Part shown: piece by piece, positions 15,686-23,698 of the stretch
Layout: every line of letters starts with the position of its first letter
Numbering within the stretch: the stretch's first letter is position 1
Assembly: GCF_042956465.1 (NCBI RefSeq)
Contig: NZ_JBIBGL010000007.1
Coordinates: 186,001-250,000 of the forward strand
Length of the DNA stretch: 64,000 bases
Origin: Embleya sp042956465
GTDB taxonomy: Bacteria > Actinomycetota > Actinomycetes > Streptomycetales > Streptomycetaceae
Direction of reading: 5' to 3'
The notes under the pieces: model-generated
The model's input: the letters and a program-made list of their open reading frames with translations, nothing else
What the model was told of the DNA's origin: nothing
The model's database searches: none
Made by a program: the position numbers and the translations under genes

Positions 15686-16330
15686 ATGGCTATTCGACCC
15701 GCCCGCGCCGGTATCGGTCCCGTTTCGCCCGAGCCGCCGATTGCCGATGCGGAGCCGGTGATCCGGAACGAGGACTGGTACGGGAGATCGCTGACGGAGG
15801 CCACGAAGTACACGCGCTACTCGTTCCTGGACACGGACTGGACCGAGGTGGTCGACGAGGGCGCGGTCTTCGACGAATGCACCTTCGCCGGAGTCGGGTT
15901 CAACGCCTCGCGGCACACCGGGGCGGCGTTCACGAACTGCACGTTCAAGCGCTGCACGTTCTTCGACACCCGGTTCACCGACTGCAAGCTGGTCGGCAGC
16001 CTGTTCCGGCAGTGCACCTACACCCTGTTCGAAGTCTCGGGCGGCGACTGGTCGTTCGTCGGCCTGCCCGGTGCCGACCTGCGCCAAGCCGGTTTCGACG
16101 GCGTCCGCATGCGCGAGGCGGATCTGACCGCCGCGCGTCTGGAGAAGGCGACCGTGACCGGTTGCGACCTGTCGGGCACGATCTTGCACGGCGCGAAGCT
16201 GACCGGCGCCGACCTGCGCGGCAGCGATCTGTCCTCGCTCGACCCGCTGACGGTCGAGTTCAAGGGCGCGACGATCACGCTGGAGCAGGCCGCCACGCTC
16301 GCGACGACGATGGGGTGGCACGTCCGCTGA
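15686..16330 (+). CDS. Pentapeptide-repeat protein
   Basis: A 214-residue protein. From residue about 55 the chain follows the A(D/N)LxX five-residue pattern of right-handed quadrilateral beta-helices: C-T-F-A-G, A-S-R-H-T, C-T-F-K-R, C-T-F-F-D, C-K-L-V-G and, near the end, A-D-L-R-Q, A-D-L-T-A, C-D-L-S-G, A-D-L-R-G. A helical cap closes the C-terminus. Some family members mimic DNA and protect DNA gyrase from fluoroquinolones (MfpA/Qnr type), but the pattern alone does not show that. The ATG at 15686 is preceded closely by GGAG. Confidence 0.8.
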   Translation: MAIRPARAGIGPVSPEPPIADAEPVIRNEDWYGRSLTEATKYTRYSFLDTDWTEVVDEGAVFDECTFAGVGFNASRHTGAAFTNCTFKRCTFFDTRFTDCKLVGSLFRQCTYTLFEVSGGDWSFVGLPGADLRQAGFDGVRMREADLTAARLEKATVTGCDLSGTILHGAKLTGADLRGSDLSSLDPLTVEFKGATITLEQAATLATTMGWHVR

Positions 16331-17244
16331 CGGGCGCGCGGGGGCGACCTGCGCTCTGCATGGTCGGCCGCGGCTTGTCCTTTGGGCCGACACCGAGTTC
16401 GCGCGCTAGCGCCGAGTCGGATCAGGGTTTCTCGCGCGATCTCGGGGCCAGGCTGTCGGCGGTCGCGGGCGATGCGAAATGGGAAGGTGCGCCGGACTGG
16501 GGCGTGGCGGGGCGAACCGACTTGGGTTGGCTGGGCGTTGGGTGGCTGGTGGCCGGCGGGCGGGGGGTATGTCGGCCCGGGGGTGAGGCGGGGCCGCACC
16601 GCGCCGCGCCGGACTGGGCGGGATCGGCGGGTGAAGGACGCCCTCGCCGGCGCCCAGGCCACTGCGACCTCGACCACCGAGACGCCGAGTTCGGCGGCGA
16701 CCGGCGAGGCCCCCGCAGCGTCCCTCGCTGCGGGGGCCTCTTGAGTGCATAGGCGAGGGCGATGTTGGCGGTCAGGCCCGTGGCTCGCCGGGTCTATCGC
16801 CCGGTGCTCTGGCGGCCGAGTTCTCCGGGTCCCACAGGCCGACTGTGGTGAATGGGTACAGCCGTTCGGCAAGATCGGCGACGGACTTGCCGACGCCGTG
16901 CTCGCAATGGCCGTCGCGTCAACGGCGGCATGTCGATCCAGCCGATCTCTGCGCATCAACGCCGGCCGCCCGCGACCTTCGCCAAGCCGATCACCGAACT
17001 CTTCGAGTCCGGCCCGACTCCGCCGGCTGTGGGCTACCCGCGAGCCTCGCAACAAGACGTACGCGGCTACCACGTCCGGCACCAAGCTATCGGCGAGGTT
17101 GCTTTGTCCAACGAGCGCTTCCGCTGTGGCAACCGCCCTCGACACGCGAACATTGCGGCAGTTGGCCATGCCGACGCCGATTCGACTGCGTTTCGCCGAC
17201 CCTCAGCAAGTCAACCGAGCCTGTTGCTGCCTTATTGGGGCGGG
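16331..17244. other. Gene-poor stretch with possible gene remnants
   Basis: No frame here has both a ribosome site and protein-like content. On the minus strand around 16650-16715 a short translation (A-A-E-L-G-V-S-V-V-E-V-A-V-A-W) resembles the C-terminal part of aldo/keto reductases. It is isolated and may be chance. Base composition falls from about 16,850 on, where the lower-G+C module begins. The only firm element is the hairpin at 16706-16740. Confidence 0.45.
16706..16740. terminator. Strong 15-bp hairpin
   Basis: GAGGCCCCCGCAGCG (16706-16720) pairs perfectly with CGCTGCGGGGGCCTC (16726-16740) around TCCCT. It is probably a terminator. No T run follows, which is common in actinomycetes. 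Confidence 0.65.
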
Positions 17245-18051
17245 CTAATTGACGACTTGGAGCTCACCCACGCGAGCAGTGGTACTGGTTTCGCCCGCCA
17301 TGTTCGGGAGAATGTGGGTTTCGCCGTCAGCGCCTACGTAGCTGGCTTCCCAGTGGACGGTGGCAGTGACAGTGAAGCGGCCCGAGGTTTGACTCCCGGA
17401 AGTGCTGATATAAACGTAGCCGCAATCGGGGGACGAGGTGCGGGAGGAAGAGGGATCGTATTTAGTGCCGGGATTATAGCAATTGACAGTGGAGCCGTCT
17501 CCCATTGACCATGAGACGTAGGTCGAATGGGCCGTTGCGGTAACGGTTACACCGCGCTCGGTCACTGTCTTGGAAATTCCCTCTCGAGACCATCGATGTG
17601 GGTCGGTCGAATCAATCCACAACCACACCGGTAGGCCGACGAGTCCGATTTTTCCGGCTTCGGGAGTCATATGCACGAGCGGCTTTCGAAGCTCGAGTTG
17701 AGCCATGGCCAGAGTCGCCACTTCAGCATCGGTAGGGGCTTTTGGCTGCGGAGGATTGCCTCCTGTGTTGCCGTTGGTGGTCGTTGCCCCCACGGCAGTG
17801 TGCTCCCCATTTCCCTGGGTAAATCCGGGTTCGCCACCGCTCCCTCCGGTTGAACCACTACCCCCACCACCATTACTACTGCTCCCCGTTCCCCCTCCTC
17901 CCGTTCCGCCGGGGCCCGGTACTTCGATGCAAATGATGAGGTCGCCACAGTTCGTTACCCCTGCAGATGCCCGCGGAAGAAATAGCAGGGCACTGGCGGC
18001 GCTGGCAGTGCATGCCAAGGCGACGCTTCGTAGAACTTTCGATCTGTTCAT
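17245..18051 (-). CDS. Secreted protein, Gly/Ser-rich linker
   Basis: A 268-residue protein with a Sec signal peptide (MNRSKVLR, then a hydrophobic core ending A-S-A-G at about residue 31). A Cys-containing short segment is followed by a 60-residue Gly/Ser/Thr-rich linker (T-G-G-G-G-T-G-S-S-S-N-G-G). The folded domain from about residue 108 is all-beta and Trp-rich (P-V-W-L-W-I-D-S, Y-V-S-W-S-M-G-D-G-S-T). The D-G-S-T-V-N-C-Y-N-P-G and S-P-D-C-G-Y segments suggest one disulfide. It lies 48 bases downstream of a lipoprotein gene on the same strand. Both are clearly lower in G+C than the rest, a sign of different origin. Function unknown. Confidence 0.75.
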   Translation of the reverse strand: MNRSKVLRSVALACTASAASALLFLPRASAGVTNCGDLIICIEVPGPGGTGGGGTGSSSNGGGGSGSTGGSGGEPGFTQGNGEHTAVGATTTNGNTGGNPPQPKAPTDAEVATLAMAQLELRKPLVHMTPEAGKIGLVGLPVWLWIDSTDPHRWSREGISKTVTERGVTVTATAHSTYVSWSMGDGSTVNCYNPGTKYDPSSSRTSSPDCGYVYISTSGSQTSGRFTVTATVHWEASYVGADGETHILPNMAGETSTTARVGELQVVN

Positions 18052-18099
18052 GAATCCTCCCTGACGAGCATCTTCGAGGCGATAGCAAATTATTCAAGG

Positions 18100-19194
18100 T
18101 CAGGCCGGAGTGCCGTCGGTTGAAAGTGAGCGCACAGAGTCGGCAACGATGTCAATGGGGGAATCTGAGGTTGCCGGGATCTTGAAAACGGTCATTCCGA
18201 CGTTGACGACATTCAAGGTCTTCCATTTGGTGGTTCGGCCGTTCAAGTTTTGGAAACTTTGGCTATTTGTGACCGTGATTGGTGTAGGTCCGGCCGTGAG
18301 ATTGGAAGAGGATCGTGTTGTACACATGACCAACTTCCCGCCGTCGGAAGTCTTCCACGCGGGCACCCTATCGCCATCTCGGATTTCGGTCTTGAAGGTG
18401 GCTGAACCGCCCTTCGCCAGTGCCTCCGTGTCGTGCTTGTTGTTGCGATCCTCCTGAATTACTGCCTTCGCCTTAGGGCCCCAGTTCGTTGTGGTTGAAC
18501 CACCATCAAGATAGCTTGCAAAATCTCGACAAATCTCTTCCCCGTAGTAGATGTTGGATGGTTCCCCGGAACCATTGACCTCCGCTGTGGCGATTTGGGA
18601 GGCGGCTGGAAAATCCTTGCCGACATCTGTGAATGCAAGAAAAGACATTTTCCAGGGCCCGACACCCTGCTCCTGGCGAAGTATTCCAAGAGAGCCTCTG
18701 GATTGCTTTCCAATCGCCTGGCGACCCATCGAGAGAAGCCATCTGGTGTCCCCCGGGGGTGCACTTTGTGGCGGGGCTACATGAACGTTGCTGTTCGTGG
18801 CCAAGTCTTCGTCGTTACCGATGTTGTCGCCATATTTAACAATCCGCTCAAGGCGGGCGGTGGATATCTCAAGCAGGGTTCCCGTTTCGACTTCCGAAAG
18901 TGCACGGATATCGCGTGCTGATCGCGCCTTCTTGCTTGCATCGAAGTAACTCTGCGCAGTGCTCGTGCCTTCGACTTCGCTTATAGGCGGTGCCGTGGGG
19001 ATTGCACTCTTGGAAGTCGGAGGAGGCTGCAGGGGCGGGGCTGCCGTTTTTGGTGATGCTTGACTAATTTTTGGGTCTTTGGGTTTTTTGTCGGAAGAGC
19101 AGGCTGTGGTGCCGGTCAGGAGGGTGAGGGTGGTTAGGGCTGCCAGGAGGGTTGCCGGGAGTTGGGTCTTGTGTGGTCCGGGCAAAACTGCCAC
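18100..19194 (-). CDS. Putative lipoprotein, partner of secreted protein
   Basis: A 364-residue exported protein. Its N-terminus (V-A-V-L-P-G-P-H-K-T then L-L-A-A-L-T-T-L-T-L-L-T-G-T-T-A-C) is a signal peptide ending at a Cys. The lipobox is atypical because the -3 residue is Thr. A Lys/Pro/Ser-rich spacer follows, then a soluble domain (from about residue 85) with an S-Y-F-D-A-S-K-K-A-R motif. The GTG at 19194 gives a normal signal length; an ATG pair at 19245-19248 is the alternative. Composition is A+T-rich for this genome. It is probably co-transcribed with the secreted protein, so the two may act together outside the cell. Confidence 0.7.
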   Translation of the reverse strand: MAVLPGPHKTQLPATLLAALTTLTLLTGTTACSSDKKPKDPKISQASPKTAAPPLQPPPTSKSAIPTAPPISEVEGTSTAQSYFDASKKARSARDIRALSEVETGTLLEISTARLERIVKYGDNIGNDEDLATNSNVHVAPPQSAPPGDTRWLLSMGRQAIGKQSRGSLGILRQEQGVGPWKMSFLAFTDVGKDFPAASQIATAEVNGSGEPSNIYYGEEICRDFASYLDGGSTTTNWGPKAKAVIQEDRNNKHDTEALAKGGSATFKTEIRDGDRVPAWKTSDGGKLVMCTTRSSSNLTAGPTPITVTNSQSFQNLNGRTTKWKTLNVVNVGMTVFKIPATSDSPIDIVADSVRSLSTDGTPA

Positions 19195-19450
19195 CCCCGC
19201 AATTGCGATCTTCGGAGTTCGGTGCTCAACGGTGATCCGAAGCATCATTGCACTTGATCGGGTGAGTCGTAAGCGTCTTCGGGAGATCACTGCACGTAGT
19301 GGGATTCGGCCACTCGTCGGGGGCAAAACGGTGGCTATCGCGTGATCGCGGGTGGTGGTGGGGAGGTGCGGGTTCGGGCCGGTGGGGGTGGGACTTGTGG
19401 GGCCGGAGGGTGGGGTGGGCCGGTGGCTGGGTGGCGGGAATGGGGTGGCG

Positions 19451-20008
19451 TCAGTGGGTGCCGACGAGGGTGGTCAGACCGTGGCCCTGTTGCCATTGGC
19501 CCAGGCGTGGTTGGTCGAGTAGGACGATGCCGTGGTACTGGGCGAACTCGCGGGCTTCTGTGGTGAATCCGTGGAGGGTGACGAATACCGGGATGTCGGC
19601 CTGGTGGTCGTGGTGGGCCGTGCCGATGAAGTCGTGGAGGTCCAAGGGGTGGGCCTCGTGGTCGGTGGGGCCGCAGCGGATGAGGACGAGGCTGCCGTTG
19701 GGGAGGTAGGCCTTGACGTTGGCGTCCGGGGCGACCTGGACGGCGAGGAGGCCGTCGCGGCGGCAGAGGTCGGCGATCTGGAGTTCGAAGTCGCGGTCGT
19801 CCGGGTGATCGGCTCGGTCTGCGAGGGTCGAGCCGGCGAGGTGGCCGAGTGCGCACAGGAGGGCCAGGGAGGCTGCGGTGGCCAGCCAGGCGTCGGTGCC
19901 GGTGATGTCGAGGAATTCGAAGAGGTCGCGCAAGGCGATGGCCGGGAAGACGACCAGCAGGACCATGGCCCGGCCGCGGAGTTTGGCATGGGCGGGGGTT
20001 CGGAGCAT
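19451..20008 (-). CDS. Membrane protein with degenerate Mrr-type nuclease domain
   Basis: A 185-residue protein. Residues about 14-32 and 40-60 are two hydrophobic helices. The C-terminal half has the layout of the Mrr_cat restriction-nuclease fold: D-G-L-L-A-V-Q-V-A-P, then S-L-V-L-I-R-C-G-P, I-P-V-F-V-T-L-H-G-F-T-T-E-A-R-E-F-A, and G-I-V-L-L-D. In active members the strand S-L-V-L-I-R-C-G would read Q-x-K; here the Lys is missing, so cleavage activity is doubtful. Small membrane-anchored Mrr-like proteins are frequent in streptomycetes and their role is unknown. The ATG at 20008 begins MLRTPAHAKLRGRAM. Confidence 0.65.
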   Translation of the reverse strand: MLRTPAHAKLRGRAMVLLVVFPAIALRDLFEFLDITGTDAWLATAASLALLCALGHLAGSTLADRADHPDDRDFELQIADLCRRDGLLAVQVAPDANVKAYLPNGSLVLIRCGPTDHEAHPLDLHDFIGTAHHDHQADIPVFVTLHGFTTEAREFAQYHGIVLLDQPRLGQWQQGHGLTTLVGTH

Positions 20009-20727
20009 GCGGGATCCCTCCGGTGGCTACCGACGGCGGAGCGGGCGGCAGCTTAGGCGGGGGGATGGCCGATCAACCACCCGACTGGATGGTGGAGGGG
20101 GGTGATCGGTTGCTCGGGTGGGTTCCGGCGGACGGGGATCTCCCTGCTCCTTGGGGGTGTTGGGGCAGGGTGGAGAGATTGTCGGGTCGTTGGTCGGCAC
20201 GGGGCCGTGTGGGTGATGGTGATGGTGCGGGTTCGGCTGGGGTGGGGTCGGGAGGGGTGGCGGGAGGAGATGGCTGAGGGGAGGTCGGCCGCTGCTGGAC
20301 TGCGTAGGTGCGCGGGGTAGTGCGTGGGTAGGTGGGCGCGCGTAGGGGGCGGTAAGGCGGACGGGGCTTGGCCGAGCACGATGAAGACTTCTGGTTCACA
20401 GGAGGACGACCTCTGGTCCGTGGGGCGGGACCGTCGGTTCTTCGATCCGGGCGCTTGTGGGCCTGTGGGTCGGGAGGGTGTTGGCGAGGTGGCCGGGGCG
20501 TTGCTCGGAGTGCGCTTCGCAAGGGGTGCATGGTTGATGCGTTGGCGCGTGCGTACATCCGCCCATCCGCCCATCCGCCCATCCGTGCTTGGGCGCTTGG
20601 GCGCATGGGCGTTTGATCGGCAGTTGCTGTGTAGTCGGCGGGGTCGCGGTGCTGGGCCGGTGAGTTTTGGGTGGTGTGGGTCGTAGGTCGGCCGTTTCGA
20701 CACCACACGCAGCCGTTCGGTTCGGTG
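20009..20727. other. Gene-free region with short repeats
   Basis: About 700 bases with no supported gene. At 20558-20587 four copies of CATCCGCC-type units follow each other, then three GGGCG-containing units at 20590-20613 that read as their partial complement, so the segment can fold back on itself. The rest is G-rich without clear structure. Confidence 0.5.
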
Positions 20728-21215
20728 AGGGCCGCGATGTCACCAGCCTCAGGTGCATGGGCCGCCTTGGCCCGGCCTCAGGTACGCGGGCCGTCCCGTC
20801 ACGGCCTCGGGTGCGCGGGCCGCATCGCCCCGGCCTCAAGTGAGCGGGCCGTGCCGTCACGACCTCGAGTGCGCGGGCCACGCCCACACGACCTCGGGTG
20901 CGCGGGCTGCTGCGCCACGACCTCGGGTCGGCGACCCGCGATGCCACTGCCTTGGGTGCGCGGGCTACAGCACCACCGCCTAGGGTGCGCGACCCGCGGC
21001 ATCACGACTGCGGGTGCGCGACCCGCGGTTCCACGCCGTCGGGTGCACGATCCGCGAGGTCACGGACTCGGGGGTGTGTTGCGGTATCAGGACTTCGGGT
21101 CGTGGGCCGCGGTGCCGCTGCCTCGGGTGCGCCACCCGAGGCATCACGACCGCGGGTGCGCGACCTGCGGTGCCACGGCCCTCGACGCGGGAGCCGCAGC
21201 GCCACGCCCCCGGTG
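20728..21215. repeat. 29-bp tandem repeat array, about 17 units
   Basis: About seventeen head-to-tail units of 29 bp (a few 26-30) with consensus CGGGCCGCGNCGTCACGNCCTCGGGTGCG cover this stretch, which has no gene. Units in the second half switch to CGACCCGCG at their start, creating the dyad CGGGT-GCGCG-ACCCG across unit borders. Units differ from each other by several bases, so the array is old or kept by selection. All frames stay open only because the unit lacks stops. Confidence 0.8.
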
Positions 21216-21456
21216 TGCGGAGCACGTGTCCTCTCACCCGCCCTCCTCGGGCGCCGCTCCCGCGAGCCGGCCTCCCGGGGGTGGGTTGTGTGGTGGTGGC
21301 GGGGTGAGGGTTGGAGGGGTGGGTCGCGGTGTCGCAGTGCGTGTCGGGTTGGTGGGTGGGAGGTGGAGGCGGCGCTGTGGCTGGTCGAGGGGGTTGGTGG
21401 CGTTGGTTTGCGGAGGCGGTTAGTGCGCCGGCTTCGGCTCCGCTATCTTCTGCCGA

Positions 21457-21753
21457 ATGAGCAGGATCCGTAAGACAGCGATCATGGTTGTGGCATGTTG
21501 TGGTCTCGCGTTCGCGGGAGTGGCTTCCGCCTATGCGATTCCCGGTCAGCACCCGCAGGTCCGCAAGGTCTGTCGGGTACTCGACCCGGAGGCCAAGCAC
21601 GCCAAGCGCGCGAACCATGAGGGCCGTACCGGTGCACCGTCGGTGCGTCGCCAGCGGCACGAAGGCGTGATGGGGGAAGTGGCCGACCACTACTGCGTGC
21701 CGGCCGGCGGGAAGCACCGGGTCAACCCAAGTGCACGACCTGCAGCACGGTAA
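21457..21753 (+). CDS. Small secreted protein
   Basis: A 98-residue protein with a signal peptide (MSRIRKTA, then I-M-V-V-A-C-C-G-L-A-F-A-G-V-A-S-A, cleavage likely after residue 25-27). The mature part is short, very basic (many Lys/Arg/His) and has two Cys that could pair (C-R-V-L near residue 39 and Y-C-V-P near residue 80). No family is recognised. Its 3' end overlaps the convergent gene ending at 21722 by 32 bases. The start lacks a good ribosome site. Confidence 0.5.
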   Translation: MSRIRKTAIMVVACCGLAFAGVASAYAIPGQHPQVRKVCRVLDPEAKHAKRANHEGRTGAPSVRRQRHEGVMGEVADHYCVPAGGKHRVNPSARPAAR

Positions 21754-21967
21754 CGGTTGTCGTCCCCTCGTTGAGAAGCACCACCACGATCAAGGGCCCC
21801 GCTGCTGCGGTGCGGACGATGCGGTCGTCCTCGCCGTAGCGGACGGTGGCCGTGTACGGGTCACAGACCAGCTTGTACAGCAGAAGTCCCCAGTGGTTCA
21901 GCGTGGTCTCGGGGAAGCGGTCGATGACCTCTTGGTGCTCGATGCCGATCCTCGGGCGCCACGTCAC
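21722..21967 (-). CDS. Small RelE/ParE-like protein, possible toxin
   Basis: An 81-residue protein starting with GTG at 21967. The GTGA overlaps the stop of the upstream 96-aa gene by four bases, so translation is coupled. The last third (G-P-L-I-V-V-V-L-L-N-E-G-T-T-T-V-T-V-L-Q) has the two-strand pattern that ends RelE/ParE-type toxins. The N-terminal part (D-R-F-P-E-T-T-L-N-H-W) is unlike the usual helices, so membership is uncertain. Longer reading frames reaching 22237 lie antisense or out of frame and were not used. Together with the upstream gene and a tandem palindrome at 22284-22307 it looks like a toxin-antitoxin-type module. Confidence 0.55.
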   Translation of the reverse strand: MTWRPRIGIEHQEVIDRFPETTLNHWGLLLYKLVCDPYTATVRYGEDDRIVRTAAAGPLIVVVLLNEGTTTVTVLQVVHLG

Positions 21968-22254
21968 GCGGCGCTGCTTTGCGCTCGGCCGCGTGCGATC
22001 CACTTGCGGACGATTTCCTCGTCCACCTCGTCGAGGTCGGGGTCCTTGCCGGTGGCGCGTACCTGTGCCGCGAGGGCGCGCGCGTGCGGCAGACCGGCGA
22101 TCAGTTCCTCCGCGGCCAGGGTGTAACGGGCCAGCAGGACGGGCAGATCGCCGATCGGCGTCAGGTGTACCAGTCGCAGGAATTCGTGGCGGGCTTCGGG
22201 GTGCGGGAGCGCATGCGCGATGCGATCCACGGTCCACGGGTCCGTGCTGTTCAC
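21964..22254 (-). CDS. Small helical protein, possible antitoxin partner
   Basis: A 96-residue, largely helical and acidic protein (MNSTDPWTVDRIAHALPHPE; later D-P-D-L-D-E-V-D-E-E-I-V-R-K-W). It has no signal or membrane segment. It is the first gene of a two-gene unit: the next gene starts inside its stop codon. The region 30-53 bases upstream of its ATG carries two tandem copies of a palindrome, as expected for an autoregulated pair. The family is not recognised. The antitoxin role is inferred from size, charge, order and operator only. Confidence 0.6.
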   Translation of the reverse strand: MNSTDPWTVDRIAHALPHPEARHEFLRLVHLTPIGDLPVLLARYTLAAEELIAGLPHARALAAQVRATGKDPDLDEVDEEIVRKWIARGRAQSSAA

Positions 22255-22283
22255 GCCGGGCCTCTCTTCCCTCCGGGCGAAAC

Positions 22284-22307
22284 GATCCGGGATCAGATCC
22301 GGGATCA
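22284..22307. promoter_or_regulatory. Tandem palindromic operator upstream of small-gene pair
   Basis: GATCCGGGATCA is present twice head to tail (22284-22295, 22296-22307). Each copy contains the perfect palindrome GATCC-G-GGATC. The position just upstream of the 22254 start suits an autorepressor. Confidence 0.6.
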
Positions 22308-22380
22308 GATTAGGGGCCGGGCGGGCGGTTGCGGCGTGAACGGCGGGTGACGATCGGTTCGATTCGCGTGCGACAATCCG

Positions 22381-22860
22381 TCAATTTCGGGCTGTTGATG
22401 GGCATTTGCCTGTCCTGGTGGCCAGGCACCCGACCGTCCGGGAGTCCTCGGTCGATGTCTGCGGCGGGTTCTCGGGTTCGGTCGACGCCGGTGTCTCCTC
22501 GGGCAGGCCGGGTGCATCGGCGGGCGTACCGTCCGGATCCTGCGCGGGCTCGGGCCTGGGGTCGGCTTCGGCGGACGATGTCGCGTCGACGCTGGGCCCG
22601 GCCGGGTCCGGCATCGGTCGGCTCGGCACCGCGGTCGCGGCCGGCGGGACAGGTGCCGCGGGTCCCACTCGCTGCGGATTCGAGGGGACCAGGAGCAGGC
22701 CCGCGCCGGTGATCGCCAGCACGGCCGCGCCGGCGCCGAGCATCGTCATGAGGCGGCGCCGACGGGCCCGGCGGCCGCCTTCGACGGCCGCGTCGACCAC
22801 GCTCGGGAAGTCGGGCTCGGGTTGATCCAGGATCAGTTGGAACAGGTCGTGATCGTTCAT
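22381..22860 (-). CDS. Single-pass membrane protein paired with ECF sigma factor
   Basis: A 159-residue protein: a short N-terminal cytoplasmic part (MNDHDLFQLILDQPEPDFPS), a basic patch R-R-A-R-R-R-R and one membrane helix (about residues 38-55). A long Pro/Ala/Ser-rich outer part follows, ending with C-L-A-T-R-T-G-K-C, which could form a small disulfide loop. It begins eight bases after the sigma-factor stop, so the two are co-transcribed. This order (SigE-family sigma factor then a small membrane protein) is typical of actinomycetes and suggests an anti-sigma role. There is no zinc anti-sigma motif, so the mechanism would be non-classical. Confidence 0.65.
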   Translation of the reverse strand: MNDHDLFQLILDQPEPDFPSVVDAAVEGGRRARRRRLMTMLGAGAAVLAITGAGLLLVPSNPQRVGPAAPVPPAATAVPSRPMPDPAGPSVDATSSAEADPRPEPAQDPDGTPADAPGLPEETPASTEPENPPQTSTEDSRTVGCLATRTGKCPSTARN

Positions 22861-22868
22861 GGCCGGCC

Positions 22869-23378
22869 TCACCGTTCGGACAGCTCCCACATGTGTTCGC
22901 CGACGAGTTCGCGCAGCCGGTTCAGGCCGCGCGCGCTCTGGCTCTTGACCGTTCCCGTGCTGATCCGCAGGGCCTCCGCCGTCTGTTCGACGCTCCAGTC
23001 CTCCCAGAATCGCAGGACGAGCACGGCCCGGTAGCGCGGCGGCAGTCGGAGCAGCGCCGCTCGCAGGGTCAGTCGCAGGTCCGGCGACGAGGTCTCGTCG
23101 GCCTGCCGCTGCGGGAGTTCGTCGACCGGCTCCTCCCGCCAACGGCCCTTGCGGTGCTGGTCGATGTACGTGCGCGTCATCACCACTCGGGCGTAGGCGT
23201 CCACGTTGCCGTCCCGGCGCAGCCGGCCCCAGGCCGTGTACATCTTCATCAGGGTGGTCTGGGTGAGGTCCTGCGCCTCGTACCAGTCGCCGCACAGCAG
23301 ATAGGCCGAACGGCGCAGCTGGGCCTGCCGGGCCTCGGCGTACTCGCGGAACTCCCGTTCACGGGCGGCCTCCCTCAC
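22869..23378 (-). CDS. ECF sigma factor, SigE family
   Basis: A 169-residue sigma factor. Region 2 shows Y-L-L-C-G-D-W-Y-E-A-Q-D-L-T-Q-T-T-L (residues about 26-43), the -10 recognition and core-binding part. Region 4 shows L-P-P-R-Y-R-A-V-L-V-L-R-F-W-E-D then S-V-E-Q-T-A-E-A-L-R-I-S-T-G-T-V-K-S (about 112-147), the -35 helix-turn-helix. This SigE subfamily (about 170 residues, no extra domains) is expanded in actinomycetes. The membrane protein 22381-22860 follows directly. Regulon unknown; the region upstream of the 23699 secreted gene would be a place to look for a matching promoter. Confidence 0.92.
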   Translation of the reverse strand: MREAAREREFREYAEARQAQLRRSAYLLCGDWYEAQDLTQTTLMKMYTAWGRLRRDGNVDAYARVVMTRTYIDQHRKGRWREEPVDELPQRQADETSSPDLRLTLRAALLRLPPRYRAVLVLRFWEDWSVEQTAEALRISTGTVKSQSARGLNRLRELVGEHMWELSER

Positions 23379-23698
23379 TCGGTCGGCAGTCGGGTTGCCA
23401 GGGGGCGGTCGCGGGGGTCGCGCACCGTGATCTCCTCCTCACCGGACCCGCAGCACGGATGCAGGGACGTCCGGCCGGTGCCGTCGCCTGTTCGTCTGCA
23501 TGTCGAGGGGCCTGTCACCCGGGAGATACGCGGGTCGGCGGCTCCGGGTTGCATCGAGCCGCAGAGATGTTCCGCACGTGGCCGAGGTGGCCGCGGAATG
23601 CAACGCGGGCCGGTGGGCGGGCGTATGTCTCTTCAGTGAGGTCCGGGTCCGCTCGCGACCGACATTCGCCGAGCGGGTGAGAGCGAAGGGGTACATAC

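Noticed and set aside
16640..16720. Aldo/keto reductase pseudogene on the minus strand
   Set aside because: Only about 15 residues look similar, no other part of the family is seen nearby, and a strong hairpin covers the same bases.
20728..21215. Coding repeat protein
   Set aside because: 29 is not a multiple of three, so the unit changes frame each time. No start with a ribosome site leads into it.
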